Source: Oscillospiraceae bacterium (lineage in GTDB: Bacteria > Bacillota > Clostridia > UBA1212 > UBA1255). From it: 34,771 bases of DNA. The DNA lies in assembly GCA_015069185.1 (NCBI GenBank), contig SVJB01000019.1:1-34771 (forward strand). The letters are read 5' to 3'. Shown one piece after another: positions 7,527-17,572 of the stretch. How positions within the stretch are numbered: position 1 is the first letter of the stretch; every line of letters begins with the position of its first letter. A program made the position numbers and the translations under genes. A model generated the notes under the pieces. That model ran no database searches, had not been told where the DNA came from, and saw nothing but the letters and a program-made list of their open reading frames with translations.

Positions 7527-10500
7527 ATGACAAAGAGAATAATATCATTTTTTTTGGCGGTTTTATTGGTCGTTTCAGACGTGCCTTGGACTGCAATAGC
7601 ATCTGGGACAGATAAGACAAACAGTCCCCCGGAAGCGATTGCTTTAAATGAGCAAGAAGGAAACGACGACGATGATTTTATCCAAGGTCCGGAGGTCGAT
7701 GATACTACCGCTAAAGGGACTACTGGTAATTGTACTTGGGCCCTTTATGGAACAGAACTCGTTATTTCCGGAAAAGGAGCAATGGCGAACTATTCAGAAA
7801 AAGCAACGTTGCCATGGGGAAACTCGATCACAAAAGTGACTATTGGAGCACAAGTAACCGATATTGGGGAATACGCATTCCGTGACTGTACCAAACTGAC
7901 AAGCGTGGAAATACCAAACTCAGTTAATTCAATTGGATTCGGTGCTTTTTCAGGGTGCAGTGGTCTAACTTCCATTACAATTCCGTTTGTAGGTAACAGT
8001 AGAAAAAATGCTACGGATGATGGTCAGTGTCCCTTCGGTTATATTTTTGGTACTTCCAGCTATACTGGGTCCGTAGATGTAACTCAATATCATTATGGAT
8101 ACGGACCGGGAAATAGTGTTAAACTCGCCTATCGTGTTCCAAAGGGCCTTCAATCTGTAACAATTACAGACGGTAAAATTCTTCCATACGCGTTTGAAAA
8201 TTGTAGCATGTTGACTAGTATAAAGATTCCTGACGATACAACTAGTATTGGAGGGTATGCTTTTTCTGGATGTACAAATCTAACATCTATTGAGTTAGGA
8301 AGCAATTTGACAGAGATCGATTCAGGCGCTTTTGCGGCTTGCAAGAACATAAGGAGTTTTGTTGTTCCGGACGGCGTTACCTATATAGGAACTGGCGTTT
8401 TCGCAGGCTGCTCTCTTCTAACTAATATTACTATTCCCGATAGCGTTGTTGAGATTGGGCCAGGTGCATTTGAGAGTTGTTATAATTTAGCATATAACAA
8501 ATATGAGAATGGGTGTTATTTAGGGAACAGCAATAATCCGTATTTATATTTGATAGAGGTTGATTCAACTAATATAACCGAATTTGTGACCCATGAAGAT
8601 ACTCGTGTTGTTGGATGGTATGCTTTTTCAGAATGTAGTAGTTTGACGAGTGTCAAAATCACCGACAAGGTTACACGAATTTGTTCATTTGCATTTATGA
8701 ATTGTTCCAAACTCAGCAACGTATCTATGGGCAACGAAGTAAACCGAATTGATGGCGCTGCTTTTAGGAATTGTAGTAGCCTAACAAGCATAAACATTCC
8801 TAATAGCGTGTCATATATAGGGAATAACGCATTCTTTGGATGTAGTAGTTTGGAATACTATAAGTATAATAATGCAAATTATCTAGGAAATGAAACTAAT
8901 CCACTCTTAATCTTAGCAGAAGTAACCAATAAATACATATATACGTTTACTTTTCATAAAGATACAAGATTTATTCTTGACTATGCCTTTGAAAACTGTA
9001 CTAAGCTAACTGATATTGTTATTCCAGAACATATTGTTTATATTGGAAGTGGCGCATTCACAGGTTGTAGTAGTTTGGCATATATGACTGTTCCTTTTGT
9101 AGGACAAACAAAAGAAACAGATGATGGATTTAAGAATGTTTTTGCAACTTTGTTTCGAGTGAATTCCGGCGATGGTTTTTATTCTGTAACGTATCGTAAT
9201 GGTAGTTCTTCTACAGAATGTTACGTTCCAAATAGTTTGTGTTCTGTAACAGTAACTGGCGGTGAGATTTTGCCAGGAGCTTTTTATGGTTGTAAGAGTT
9301 TGACTAAGATTATTCTTCCAACTGGAATTACTAGTATTGGGGCAAAAGCTTTCTGTGGATGTGAAAAATTAACCAGCATAGTGATTCCTGATAGTGTAAC
9401 TAGTATTGGGGCAGATGTGTTTGCGTGGAGTGGTATTACTAAAATTACCCTTCCAGCGGGAATGACTCGTATTGATGCATATGCCTTCCAAAACAGTAGT
9501 GCTCTTGTTAGCGTCGTGATTCCTCATGGGGTATCAATTATTGATGATAATGCATTTGCAGGTTGTACCAGTTTAAAAAAAGTGGTTATACCAGATAGTG
9601 TAACTGTTATTTGCAAAGAAGCATTTTCAAATTGTAGTAGTTTGACAAGCATCTCTTTACCTAATAATGTGACATACATTGGCAAAGAAGCCTTTGCGGG
9701 ATGTAGCAACTTAACTAACCTTACTATTCCCAACAGTGTAAATACAATTGAAAAAGGTGCGCTTGCTCGTTGTAGCAAATTGCAATCTTTGACGATTCCA
9801 TTCGTGGGTAGAAGTCGTGAGACTGACAAAACACAGTATCCTTTTGGATACATATTTGGTTCTACAAGTTATACCGGAGGAACTTCTACAAGTCAAACTT
9901 ACTATTCGGCAACTTCATTGGCCCACTCTGTTACTTACTGTATTCCAGCAACTTTGAAATCTGTGACAGTGACTGGCGGAACCATTCTTAGAAGTGCATT
10001 TAAAAACTGTTCTAATATAACTACTATTACACTTGGAGAGGATATAACCGAAATCCAAGAAGACGCATTTTTAAATTGCACCAACCTGAAGAATATTACT
10101 ATTCCTAACAGCATTGTTGATATACAAGATTATGCGTTTTCTGGATGTACCCTTAGCTATTATTCAGACGGTGTTGCTTATTATTTGGGTAATAAAGAGA
10201 ATCCTTATTTAGTTTTAGCTGATACAGTTGCAACAAATATAACATCTTTCAATATTCGAAAAGAAACAAAAGTCATTCGCGATCATGCGTTTTATAACTG
10301 TAATAGTTTGACAAGTATCACACTTCCGGAAGGGATAAAAAGGATTGGCGCATATACTTTTAGTGGATGTAGCAAATTATCTGCGGTGACCATCCCTGAA
10401 AGCGTTATAGGCATCGGAGCAAATGCATTCAGTAATTGTAGTAAATTGACAAGTATTCGTATACCCAAAAATGTGAAAAGTATAGGTGGCAACGCTTTTC

Positions 10501-13500
10501 AAAACTGTACCGGACTTACTAGGGTTGAGGCTCCGGATTTGGAGGCATGGTGTTTAATCTCGTTTGGCAGTTCCACTGCAAATCCTGTTTCTAGAAGCAA
10601 AAATTTGTACATAAACGGAAAATTGCTAACCAGTTTAGTAATTCCTGCCTCTATATCTCGTATTGAATCATATGCATTTTCTAACTGTACTAGTTTAACA
10701 AGCATCTCTTTACACAATAATGTGACACACATTGGCACAGAAGCCTTTGCAGGGTGTAGCAACTTAACTAATCTTACTATTCCAAACAGTGTAAATACAA
10801 TTGAAGGAGGTGCGCTTGCTCGTTGTAGCAAATTGCAATCTTTGACGATTCCATTCGTGGGTAGAAGTCGTGAGACTGACAAAACACAGTATCCTTTTGG
10901 ATACATATTTGGTTCTACAAGTTATACCGGAGGAACTTCTACAAGTCAAACTTACTATTCGTCGTCTTCCTCGACCCAGTCTGTTACTTACTATATTCCA
11001 ACAACTTTGAAATCTGTGACGGTGACTGGCGGCAATACACTGCGTGGCGCGTTTCGAAATTGCAAAAATCTAACAGAAATAAATATTTATGATAACATTA
11101 CCGAACTGGGTGACTATGCGTTTTATGGATGTAGTAGTTTAAAAAAGATAACAATACCGAAAGGTATTACTATTCTTGGAGATGATGTTTTTTATAACTG
11201 TACTGGGCTGAAAAATATTTCCATTCCAGTTGGTGTTACAAGTATAGGAGATTATGCGTTTTATAATTGTACTGGATTAACTGAAGTGATTATTCCGAGC
11301 AGTGTTGAAAGTATCGGCTTAAGAGCGTTTAAAAACTGTACTGAGCTGAAAAATATTTCCATTCCAGTCGGTGTTACCAGTATAGGAGATGATGCGTTCC
11401 AAAAGTGTACTGGATTAACTGAAGTGATTGTTCCGAACAGTGTTGAATGTATAGGCGCCAACGCATTTAATGGTTGTAGTGAATTGCGCTCGATAAGTAT
11501 CCCATTTGTGGGACAAAGTCGTAAGACTGATGCTGACAAAAATCAGTATCCTTTTGGATATATATTTGGTTCTGCCAGTTATACAGGAGGAACTTCTACA
11601 AAGCAGTACTATTATGGTTCTAATTTGTCTACTACGACATATTCAAATTATTATATTCCGACAAAACTGAAAAAAGTAACTATCACAGACGGTAATTTAA
11701 CATACGGAGCTTTTTATAACTGCAAAAACCTAATTACTATTGTGATAGGTGATGGAGTACAAAACATCAGTAAATCTGCCTTTATCGGAACTGATGGTCT
11801 GGAACAATTTGAGGTATCAAGAAGGAATCCTAACTATTGTAGTGTTAACAGAATACTATACAATAAGGACCAAACAGAAATCATTTGGGTGCCTGGAAAT
11901 CATACATATATATTCCAGGTAAACTATATATACGCAAACGGAGACACAGCCTTTGCGTCCATTAGCCAAAATAAAAAGGCTGGCATGGCATACAGTGCAG
12001 CAATCCCAGAAATATTGGGTTATTCAACACGAGTTGATAGTATCTCGGGTACCATGCCTGCAGACGACCTGGTTATTGATGTTATTTACTATGAAAATGA
12101 TAGATTAATATATGGAGACTGTAACGATTCAATCAGTTGGACCCTGTACAATGACGGTATATTGGTTTTACGAGGCATAGGAGAGATGCCAAATTACGAA
12201 AACGGTGGTTCTCCTTGGGCTGCCTATGCGGACAAAGTACAAATGATATACATTGATGCCCGCATTACAAGCATCGGCTCCTACGCCTTTGAGAATTGTA
12301 GCAACATGACGTTTATTGATTACGGTTACAGCATAAAAACAATTGGAGAGTACGCATTTTCTGGCTGTTCTTCCCTTAAGTCTTTCAAATTACCTGACTC
12401 CGTAAGCGTCATATCTAAGGGAGCCTTTTTCGAATGTACAGGACTTGAAAATGTAGTGATCGCGGACTACATAACTTCGGTTGCGGACAATGCGTTTATG
12501 GGATGCGACGAACTGATCCAAGTGACAATTGGTGGTGCCGTATCCGAGATAGGAAATAACGCCTTTGCTGATTGTGATAAGTTGACTCAGGTATATTTCC
12601 GCGGTAAGCCTGTAACAATGGGCAATAATGCCTTTGGTAGTACTAGTGGCAAGTATGTATACTACTACAGCACGGTAGCTGGTTGGGATGATGTTATCAC
12701 TGATGGCTTGTGGCACGGCTATATTGCGGTACCATACAATGCCATTATTAAAGAAAACTTTACGGGTACAAATATTTATATCATTAAGGTCGTAGATAAG
12801 CACAACGCCCCACTTGCTAATGCGGTAGTAAATTTGGGTGGCAAAATTCAATCTACCAATGTAGATGGCATGGTCTATTATGTAAAACCCGAAGAAGCAC
12901 AAAAACTAACAGTTAGCTGCTCAAATCACATTACTTTTGAGGATGACACATTTTTAGCTACAAATTCTCAGCTTATGGATATTATCGAACTGTCTGATAA
13001 ACCATCTACAGTGCAAGGTATACGACTCAACAATCAATCCATCGCTACTTCTATAGTGGTGCTTAATTGTGCAGAATCTAAAACTGTTACAATTACAGTT
13101 AGCGGATATTCCAAGTATACAATCACCAAGTATGAGCTGTACCAGGACAACCGTTTGATTTCCACAAATAAGACATCTGCTTCTAACTGTACTTTCCAAG
13201 TTGTAGCAAGTGCTTTTGAGGAAGGGGAAACAGTGCTTGTACGCATGCACACCGCTGATGGTAATATGGTGGCAACTGCTCTTAATATTGACGTGGTCAA
13301 GCTTGCGACAATTGCCAAAGATCAGGTTATCGCTGAGTTGTCTGATGTAAATATAGACGCTAGTTTAGGTGATTTTGGAGATTTGAACTTCGAAATTCCC
13401 TTCTCGATCCATGGAGCGGAAAACATAACTGTATATACCGAAGGCAGGTCAATATTTGTCGGTATCAATTTAGATGTAATCGACATGTTTTCACGTAAAC

Positions 13501-16500
13501 TATCTAAGAAAAAAATCCAGGAAGCCATTGATAATACCATTGATGGCGGAGTTGATGGTTGGCCTTCGAAAAGTGTCGAGGTTGAAATCTGCGGTTTACT
13601 GGAAATTGAATATTTAGGAAATGACCAATACTATATTAAGTCTAGCTATGTTAAAATGCGCGTAGAGCTGTGGCTTGAAACTGAGATGCACGCCAGCTTT
13701 TACGGCATTGTAGGAGTATATTTTAAAGTTAGATTTGGTGCTGCCGGTGAACTAGAACTTCATATTTCTCGCTTTGATCCTGAAGAAGGATTCGGGCTGG
13801 ACCAGTTAGATCTTACCTTAGAAAACATGATTGAACTTGAAGGAGGTGTATTCCTGCTGTGGGGCGTAGGTTCCGCGGGCGTTTTTGGTAATCTAACGCT
13901 GGGATTTACTGTGGGAATGGTTCCAACAACAGAGATAAAGGAAGTCTATGTTACCGGAGATTTAGGAATACGATGGAAAGTAGCTTGGGGACTTTTGTCG
14001 GGTCAAGTTTCTCTTGGACCAAAAGATATATACAGATGGCCGGAAGAATCCACTGCCTTTATGGTACGTCTTTTTGCAGCAAAGCAGAATCCCAACTCTT
14101 ATGCAGAAAACGATCGTTCATATTTGGAAGACCGTAGCCCTTGGCAGTCTGGAACACAGGATGATGGTTACTTACAGAAAAATATTTATGATAACGTGGC
14201 ACCTAAAGTCGTTACATGCGGCAATACTACTGTGATGGTGTGGTTGGACGATAACGACAAGCGAGATAACGCAAACTTCCAAATGCTATACTACTCTGTT
14301 TACAGTAATGGCTCTTGGTCTGCGCCTATGGCGGTTTGTGACAATGGTACCTTTGACTGCGAATTTGATGTATATACTGATGGTAAGAAGATTTACGTTA
14401 TTTATACAGAAATGAAAGATATACTTCCAGCTACACAGACATTAGATATCACCGATTTAACAAGTATCGAAGACTTAGTAGTGGGCGTTGAGGTGAATGT
14501 TATTGTGTATGAAAATGGTAAATTTGGAACTCCTGTACGTCTGACTAATAATAGCATCTGCGAACAACTTCCCACTATTACTGAAGTAGATAGCAAGATT
14601 ACCGCTAGTTGGCTGGAATCCAATACGTTGGGCTTTGAAATTGAAACACCTAACAGCTCTGTTGTTACTGTAGTACTAGGAGATAAAGGGTGGAGTAATC
14701 CTGTTACATTAGTGAATGGTCAGAATTCTATTTCTGATATTACTACTGGTTCTCTGCAGGATAATTCTTACACTGCTTATATTGTTGATGCGGACGGAGT
14801 AGGCAGTACCACAGATGATCAGGTGTTAGTTTTGTGCCTTGAAGACGGCGATTCCATACAATTGGATGCTGGCGCGATTTCAAATGTGACGTTTACCAAT
14901 ATCACAGGAATTCCTGTGCTGACTTGGTACAACAATGGTAAAATCTATATGATCTCCGATGTGGCACATAAGCCAGTATCACTAGTGCCGGAGAATGTTT
15001 CAGCTGGAATTGACTATCAAATTGTTTCCGTATCAGAAGAACAAACTCTTCTGTTCTTCACTATGAAAAACTATGACCAAAACAAAAAAGCAATTGATGG
15101 CACGGATATCTACGGTACTTTCATTGACTGTAACGGGGCACTCAGTTCACCTGTACGAATGACGAAAACAGAAGGATTTGTTACAAGTTATTCTATTTAC
15201 GTACAGAATGAAGAATTGTTCGCGGTATTTACAGAGACGTTTGCAAACGTATATGAGAAAGGTTTAGAAACAGTTACCCATTTTAGAACTGCAACACTTG
15301 AGTTCCGTTGTGATATCATTATCGAGACTATGGAATATGATATCTCTAATGCGCATCCCAGTTCTGATTTCAATATTAGTTTCAGAGTTACCAATAGTGG
15401 TACTAACCCGGTTGATTACATAACACTATATTTTTACGATCATCTAGGAACCCTTCTGTATACCACAGATTGCGATATTGTCTTGCTTGCAGGCGAAAGT
15501 GCAGATTGTGAAGCAACCATAATTTTACCTCAAAACATTTCCACACAGGCTTATATGGTCGAAATTCTGCCCCGAAGTAAAATGGGAATTGTAGAAGATT
15601 CTGATCCAGCCAACAATCGAGTAGATCTAATGCTGGCATACACGGATATGTCTATTTGTGCCGAGCAGAAAATCATCGGAGAAAAGAATTACATTATTTT
15701 CTCCGTATCCAATGAAGGCAACATGGCATCTACGGCAATGTTGAAGGTATATGCTGAAGGTAGGCTAATTTCTGAACTTGAAATTAATGCGATTAATCCC
15801 GGTTCTACAGAACAGTACTTGATTGATATTCACGCGTTGACAAGCGAAACGGATAGAATTTTGACCTGCGTTGTACTTTCCGAATTTACAGATCCATACA
15901 CATTAAATAACACGGACTCTGTATATTTGATGCATATCGAAAACGAGACGTTTACAGCAGATCCAGAGAAAACAATCCGTAATCCTGAACTCTCAACCAA
16001 TGTTGCTGAATTTGACAAATATACTGCCAAGGATATTATTTTGGAAATTACTGCAGAAGCAGATAGTTTCGTTTCAATTGAAAATTTAACTCTAAATGTT
16101 GACTACATCATAAATAATGATTTCGTAACTATCAGCAGTGTATATTTGGCAACTTTGAAAGAAGGAATTCATACACTGAATTTCATATTCGACTTTGGCA
16201 ATAATTCATTCACAGTGCGCTCTTTGACTGTAACGATCACTGATACTACACCAATTGCGTTGACGGGTAGCGTCAGTATCTCGGGTGAGTATGTGGTCGG
16301 AGGTACAGTTAGCGCAGACCTATCTAAACTGACTCCAAATACGTCTAGTATACTGTATATATGGTCTGTTGACGGTGAAACAGTCGGTACTGACAGCTGT
16401 TATACCATCAGGAGTTTGGATTACGGGAAAACGCTGACACTCACGGTTACTGCAACTGACGGCTTTGCGGGTACCTTTACAGCAGAAACCTTTGTGACTC

Positions 16501-17408
16501 TGCGTAAGCCTGGGGCTCCTAACACACCAGTGATTAGTAGGGTTGAAAGCACATCCTTTACATTAGTGCGAGTGGAAGGCATTGAATACAGCTTGGATGG
16601 TATTGTGTGGCAAGATAGCAATGTATTTGATAACCTCCAACCGAATCAGGACTATACGGTTTATGCACGAAGGAAATCGACTGAAATTAGTTTAGCAGGC
16701 GACAGTAGCGCAGGAGTGACAGTTACAACTTTAAAAGCCACGAGGACAGCTCCTACAGCACCTGAACTTCAAGGTAGAAGTTATAACATGATTATACTGG
16801 TACCTAACGAGTCTATGGAATACAAGATTGAGGGAGGAGAGTGGACAGATAATAATATCTTCTCTGATCTTCAGTCTAATACTACCTACGTTTTCTATCA
16901 GAGATTTAAGGAGACTAATTATACGTATGCAAGCGATGCAAGTACAGCATCATTCACAACAGAAGATAGCGCTACAATTACCGGATCTCTTGTAAGTTTT
17001 GGGGCAACAGACGGAAATGTAACTATCAAGTTGATGCAGAACGGAGTGGAGATGGCATCCGTTGTTACTACAGGTAGCACATATGAGCTGACATTTGCAG
17101 TGCCAGAAGGAGTATATCAGTTAGTGGTGTCCAAGCAAAATCACGTAACAAGAACATATGAGCTTGAAGTGACTGGCAATAATATTATACAAGATGTAAA
17201 GATTCATCTAATCGGTGATATAAACGGCGATGGAAAGGCAAACGCAGTAGATAAGAAGTTAATTTATAACCATATGAACGATGGTGATAAGGCGCTTGTT
17301 GGGTATGCCTTTCGCGTTGCTGATATCAATAGCGACGGAAAAGTAAATGCTATTGACAAAAAGATGATCTACAACCATATGAACGACGCAACAAAAAACC
17401 TTTGGTAA
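7527..17408 (+). CDS. Giant secreted BspA-type leucine-rich-repeat protein with X2-like and dockerin domains
   Basis: A 3293-residue extracellular protein. In order: signal peptide (1 to about 26); a long LRR_5/BspA tract (about 65-1435) of roughly 23-residue units of the type LTSITIPNSVTSIGxxAFxGC; a MucBP/InlB-B-like segment (about 1455-1526); a second LRR tract (about 1530-1738) opening with the same cap module as the first (SWTLYNDGILVLRG against TWALYGTELVISG); a carboxypeptidase-regulatory-like domain (about 1750-1815); unassigned beta-rich sequence; a propeller-like region (about 2200-2590); two CARDB-like domains (about 2600-2800); a CBM_X2-like domain (about 2812-2908, SVYLATLKEGIHTLNF); Ig/Fn3-like domains; a CnaB-like domain; and a type I dockerin (about 3228-3293) with two Ca-binding loops, DINGDGKANAVD and DINSDGKVNAID. 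AAGAAGG at 7513-7519 supports the start. BspA-type LRRs are usually linked to adhesion. No catalytic motif was seen, though the unassigned stretch leaves room. Confidence 0.92.
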   Translation: MTKRIISFFLAVLLVVSDVPWTAIASGTDKTNSPPEAIALNEQEGNDDDDFIQGPEVDDTTAKGTTGNCTWALYGTELVISGKGAMANYSEKATLPWGNSITKVTIGAQVTDIGEYAFRDCTKLTSVEIPNSVNSIGFGAFSGCSGLTSITIPFVGNSRKNATDDGQCPFGYIFGTSSYTGSVDVTQYHYGYGPGNSVKLAYRVPKGLQSVTITDGKILPYAFENCSMLTSIKIPDDTTSIGGYAFSGCTNLTSIELGSNLTEIDSGAFAACKNIRSFVVPDGVTYIGTGVFAGCSLLTNITIPDSVVEIGPGAFESCYNLAYNKYENGCYLGNSNNPYLYLIEVDSTNITEFVTHEDTRVVGWYAFSECSSLTSVKITDKVTRICSFAFMNCSKLSNVSMGNEVNRIDGAAFRNCSSLTSINIPNSVSYIGNNAFFGCSSLEYYKYNNANYLGNETNPLLILAEVTNKYIYTFTFHKDTRFILDYAFENCTKLTDIVIPEHIVYIGSGAFTGCSSLAYMTVPFVGQTKETDDGFKNVFATLFRVNSGDGFYSVTYRNGSSSTECYVPNSLCSVTVTGGEILPGAFYGCKSLTKIILPTGITSIGAKAFCGCEKLTSIVIPDSVTSIGADVFAWSGITKITLPAGMTRIDAYAFQNSSALVSVVIPHGVSIIDDNAFAGCTSLKKVVIPDSVTVICKEAFSNCSSLTSISLPNNVTYIGKEAFAGCSNLTNLTIPNSVNTIEKGALARCSKLQSLTIPFVGRSRETDKTQYPFGYIFGSTSYTGGTSTSQTYYSATSLAHSVTYCIPATLKSVTVTGGTILRSAFKNCSNITTITLGEDITEIQEDAFLNCTNLKNITIPNSIVDIQDYAFSGCTLSYYSDGVAYYLGNKENPYLVLADTVATNITSFNIRKETKVIRDHAFYNCNSLTSITLPEGIKRIGAYTFSGCSKLSAVTIPESVIGIGANAFSNCSKLTSIRIPKNVKSIGGNAFQNCTGLTRVEAPDLEAWCLISFGSSTANPVSRSKNLYINGKLLTSLVIPASISRIESYAFSNCTSLTSISLHNNVTHIGTEAFAGCSNLTNLTIPNSVNTIEGGALARCSKLQSLTIPFVGRSRETDKTQYPFGYIFGSTSYTGGTSTSQTYYSSSSSTQSVTYYIPTTLKSVTVTGGNTLRGAFRNCKNLTEINIYDNITELGDYAFYGCSSLKKITIPKGITILGDDVFYNCTGLKNISIPVGVTSIGDYAFYNCTGLTEVIIPSSVESIGLRAFKNCTELKNISIPVGVTSIGDDAFQKCTGLTEVIVPNSVECIGANAFNGCSELRSISIPFVGQSRKTDADKNQYPFGYIFGSASYTGGTSTKQYYYGSNLSTTTYSNYYIPTKLKKVTITDGNLTYGAFYNCKNLITIVIGDGVQNISKSAFIGTDGLEQFEVSRRNPNYCSVNRILYNKDQTEIIWVPGNHTYIFQVNYIYANGDTAFASISQNKKAGMAYSAAIPEILGYSTRVDSISGTMPADDLVIDVIYYENDRLIYGDCNDSISWTLYNDGILVLRGIGEMPNYENGGSPWAAYADKVQMIYIDARITSIGSYAFENCSNMTFIDYGYSIKTIGEYAFSGCSSLKSFKLPDSVSVISKGAFFECTGLENVVIADYITSVADNAFMGCDELIQVTIGGAVSEIGNNAFADCDKLTQVYFRGKPVTMGNNAFGSTSGKYVYYYSTVAGWDDVITDGLWHGYIAVPYNAIIKENFTGTNIYIIKVVDKHNAPLANAVVNLGGKIQSTNVDGMVYYVKPEEAQKLTVSCSNHITFEDDTFLATNSQLMDIIELSDKPSTVQGIRLNNQSIATSIVVLNCAESKTVTITVSGYSKYTITKYELYQDNRLISTNKTSASNCTFQVVASAFEEGETVLVRMHTADGNMVATALNIDVVKLATIAKDQVIAELSDVNIDASLGDFGDLNFEIPFSIHGAENITVYTEGRSIFVGINLDVIDMFSRKLSKKKIQEAIDNTIDGGVDGWPSKSVEVEICGLLEIEYLGNDQYYIKSSYVKMRVELWLETEMHASFYGIVGVYFKVRFGAAGELELHISRFDPEEGFGLDQLDLTLENMIELEGGVFLLWGVGSAGVFGNLTLGFTVGMVPTTEIKEVYVTGDLGIRWKVAWGLLSGQVSLGPKDIYRWPEESTAFMVRLFAAKQNPNSYAENDRSYLEDRSPWQSGTQDDGYLQKNIYDNVAPKVVTCGNTTVMVWLDDNDKRDNANFQMLYYSVYSNGSWSAPMAVCDNGTFDCEFDVYTDGKKIYVIYTEMKDILPATQTLDITDLTSIEDLVVGVEVNVIVYENGKFGTPVRLTNNSICEQLPTITEVDSKITASWLESNTLGFEIETPNSSVVTVVLGDKGWSNPVTLVNGQNSISDITTGSLQDNSYTAYIVDADGVGSTTDDQVLVLCLEDGDSIQLDAGAISNVTFTNITGIPVLTWYNNGKIYMISDVAHKPVSLVPENVSAGIDYQIVSVSEEQTLLFFTMKNYDQNKKAIDGTDIYGTFIDCNGALSSPVRMTKTEGFVTSYSIYVQNEELFAVFTETFANVYEKGLETVTHFRTATLEFRCDIIIETMEYDISNAHPSSDFNISFRVTNSGTNPVDYITLYFYDHLGTLLYTTDCDIVLLAGESADCEATIILPQNISTQAYMVEILPRSKMGIVEDSDPANNRVDLMLAYTDMSICAEQKIIGEKNYIIFSVSNEGNMASTAMLKVYAEGRLISELEINAINPGSTEQYLIDIHALTSETDRILTCVVLSEFTDPYTLNNTDSVYLMHIENETFTADPEKTIRNPELSTNVAEFDKYTAKDIILEITAEADSFVSIENLTLNVDYIINNDFVTISSVYLATLKEGIHTLNFIFDFGNNSFTVRSLTVTITDTTPIALTGSVSISGEYVVGGTVSADLSKLTPNTSSILYIWSVDGETVGTDSCYTIRSLDYGKTLTLTVTATDGFAGTFTAETFVTLRKPGAPNTPVISRVESTSFTLVRVEGIEYSLDGIVWQDSNVFDNLQPNQDYTVYARRKSTEISLAGDSSAGVTVTTLKATRTAPTAPELQGRSYNMIILVPNESMEYKIEGGEWTDNNIFSDLQSNTTYVFYQRFKETNYTYASDASTASFTTEDSATITGSLVSFGATDGNVTIKLMQNGVEMASVVTTGSTYELTFAVPEGVYQLVVSKQNHVTRTYELEVTGNNIIQDVKIHLIGDINGDGKANAVDKKLIYNHMNDGDKALVGYAFRVADINSDGKVNAIDKKMIYNHMNDATKNLW
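9756..9908 (+). repeat. 153-bp identical internal direct repeat, copy 1
   Basis: This segment of the LRR gene is identical to 10809-10961 (offset 1053 bases, exactly 351 codons), from GGTGCGCTTGCTCG to the TACTATTCG end. Similarity, with scattered changes, extends about 110 bases further upstream. It encodes the non-LRR insert with IPFVGRSRETDKTQYPFGY. The frame-preserving offset suggests recent duplication or gene conversion. Confidence 0.9.
10809..10961 (+). repeat. 153-bp identical internal direct repeat, copy 2
   Basis: Second copy of the repeat at 9756-9908. Downstream of it the copies diverge abruptly (ATSLAHSVTYC against SSSSTQSVTYY), then resume looser similarity. More divergent versions of the same insert, with FGYIFG, occur near residues 150 and 1320 of the protein; one near residue 525 is degenerate. 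Confidence 0.9.
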
Positions 17409-17572
17409 ACAAATTGCTCTAACCTTCTTTTGCGGTATATCAATACACAATAAAGAAAGTACAACGAAAGAAGAATATGTAAGCAACATCAACTTTAAAT
17501 CGTAACTAAGCGAGGTTACGAAAAGTTGTATATGAAAAAACGCCTCGCAAAACAATTGAAAGGAGCTTAGCC

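Noticed and set aside
7730-11880. Dense short repeats that might suggest a CRISPR or satellite array
   Set aside because: They are codon-phased LRR units inside one long open frame, with divergent DNA and protein-level conservation.
17510-17548. GCGAGG/CCTCGC arms in the gap between the LRR gene and the scaffoldin gene
   Set aside because: Only six base pairs around a 27-base loop and no T tail, so it is not counted as a terminator.
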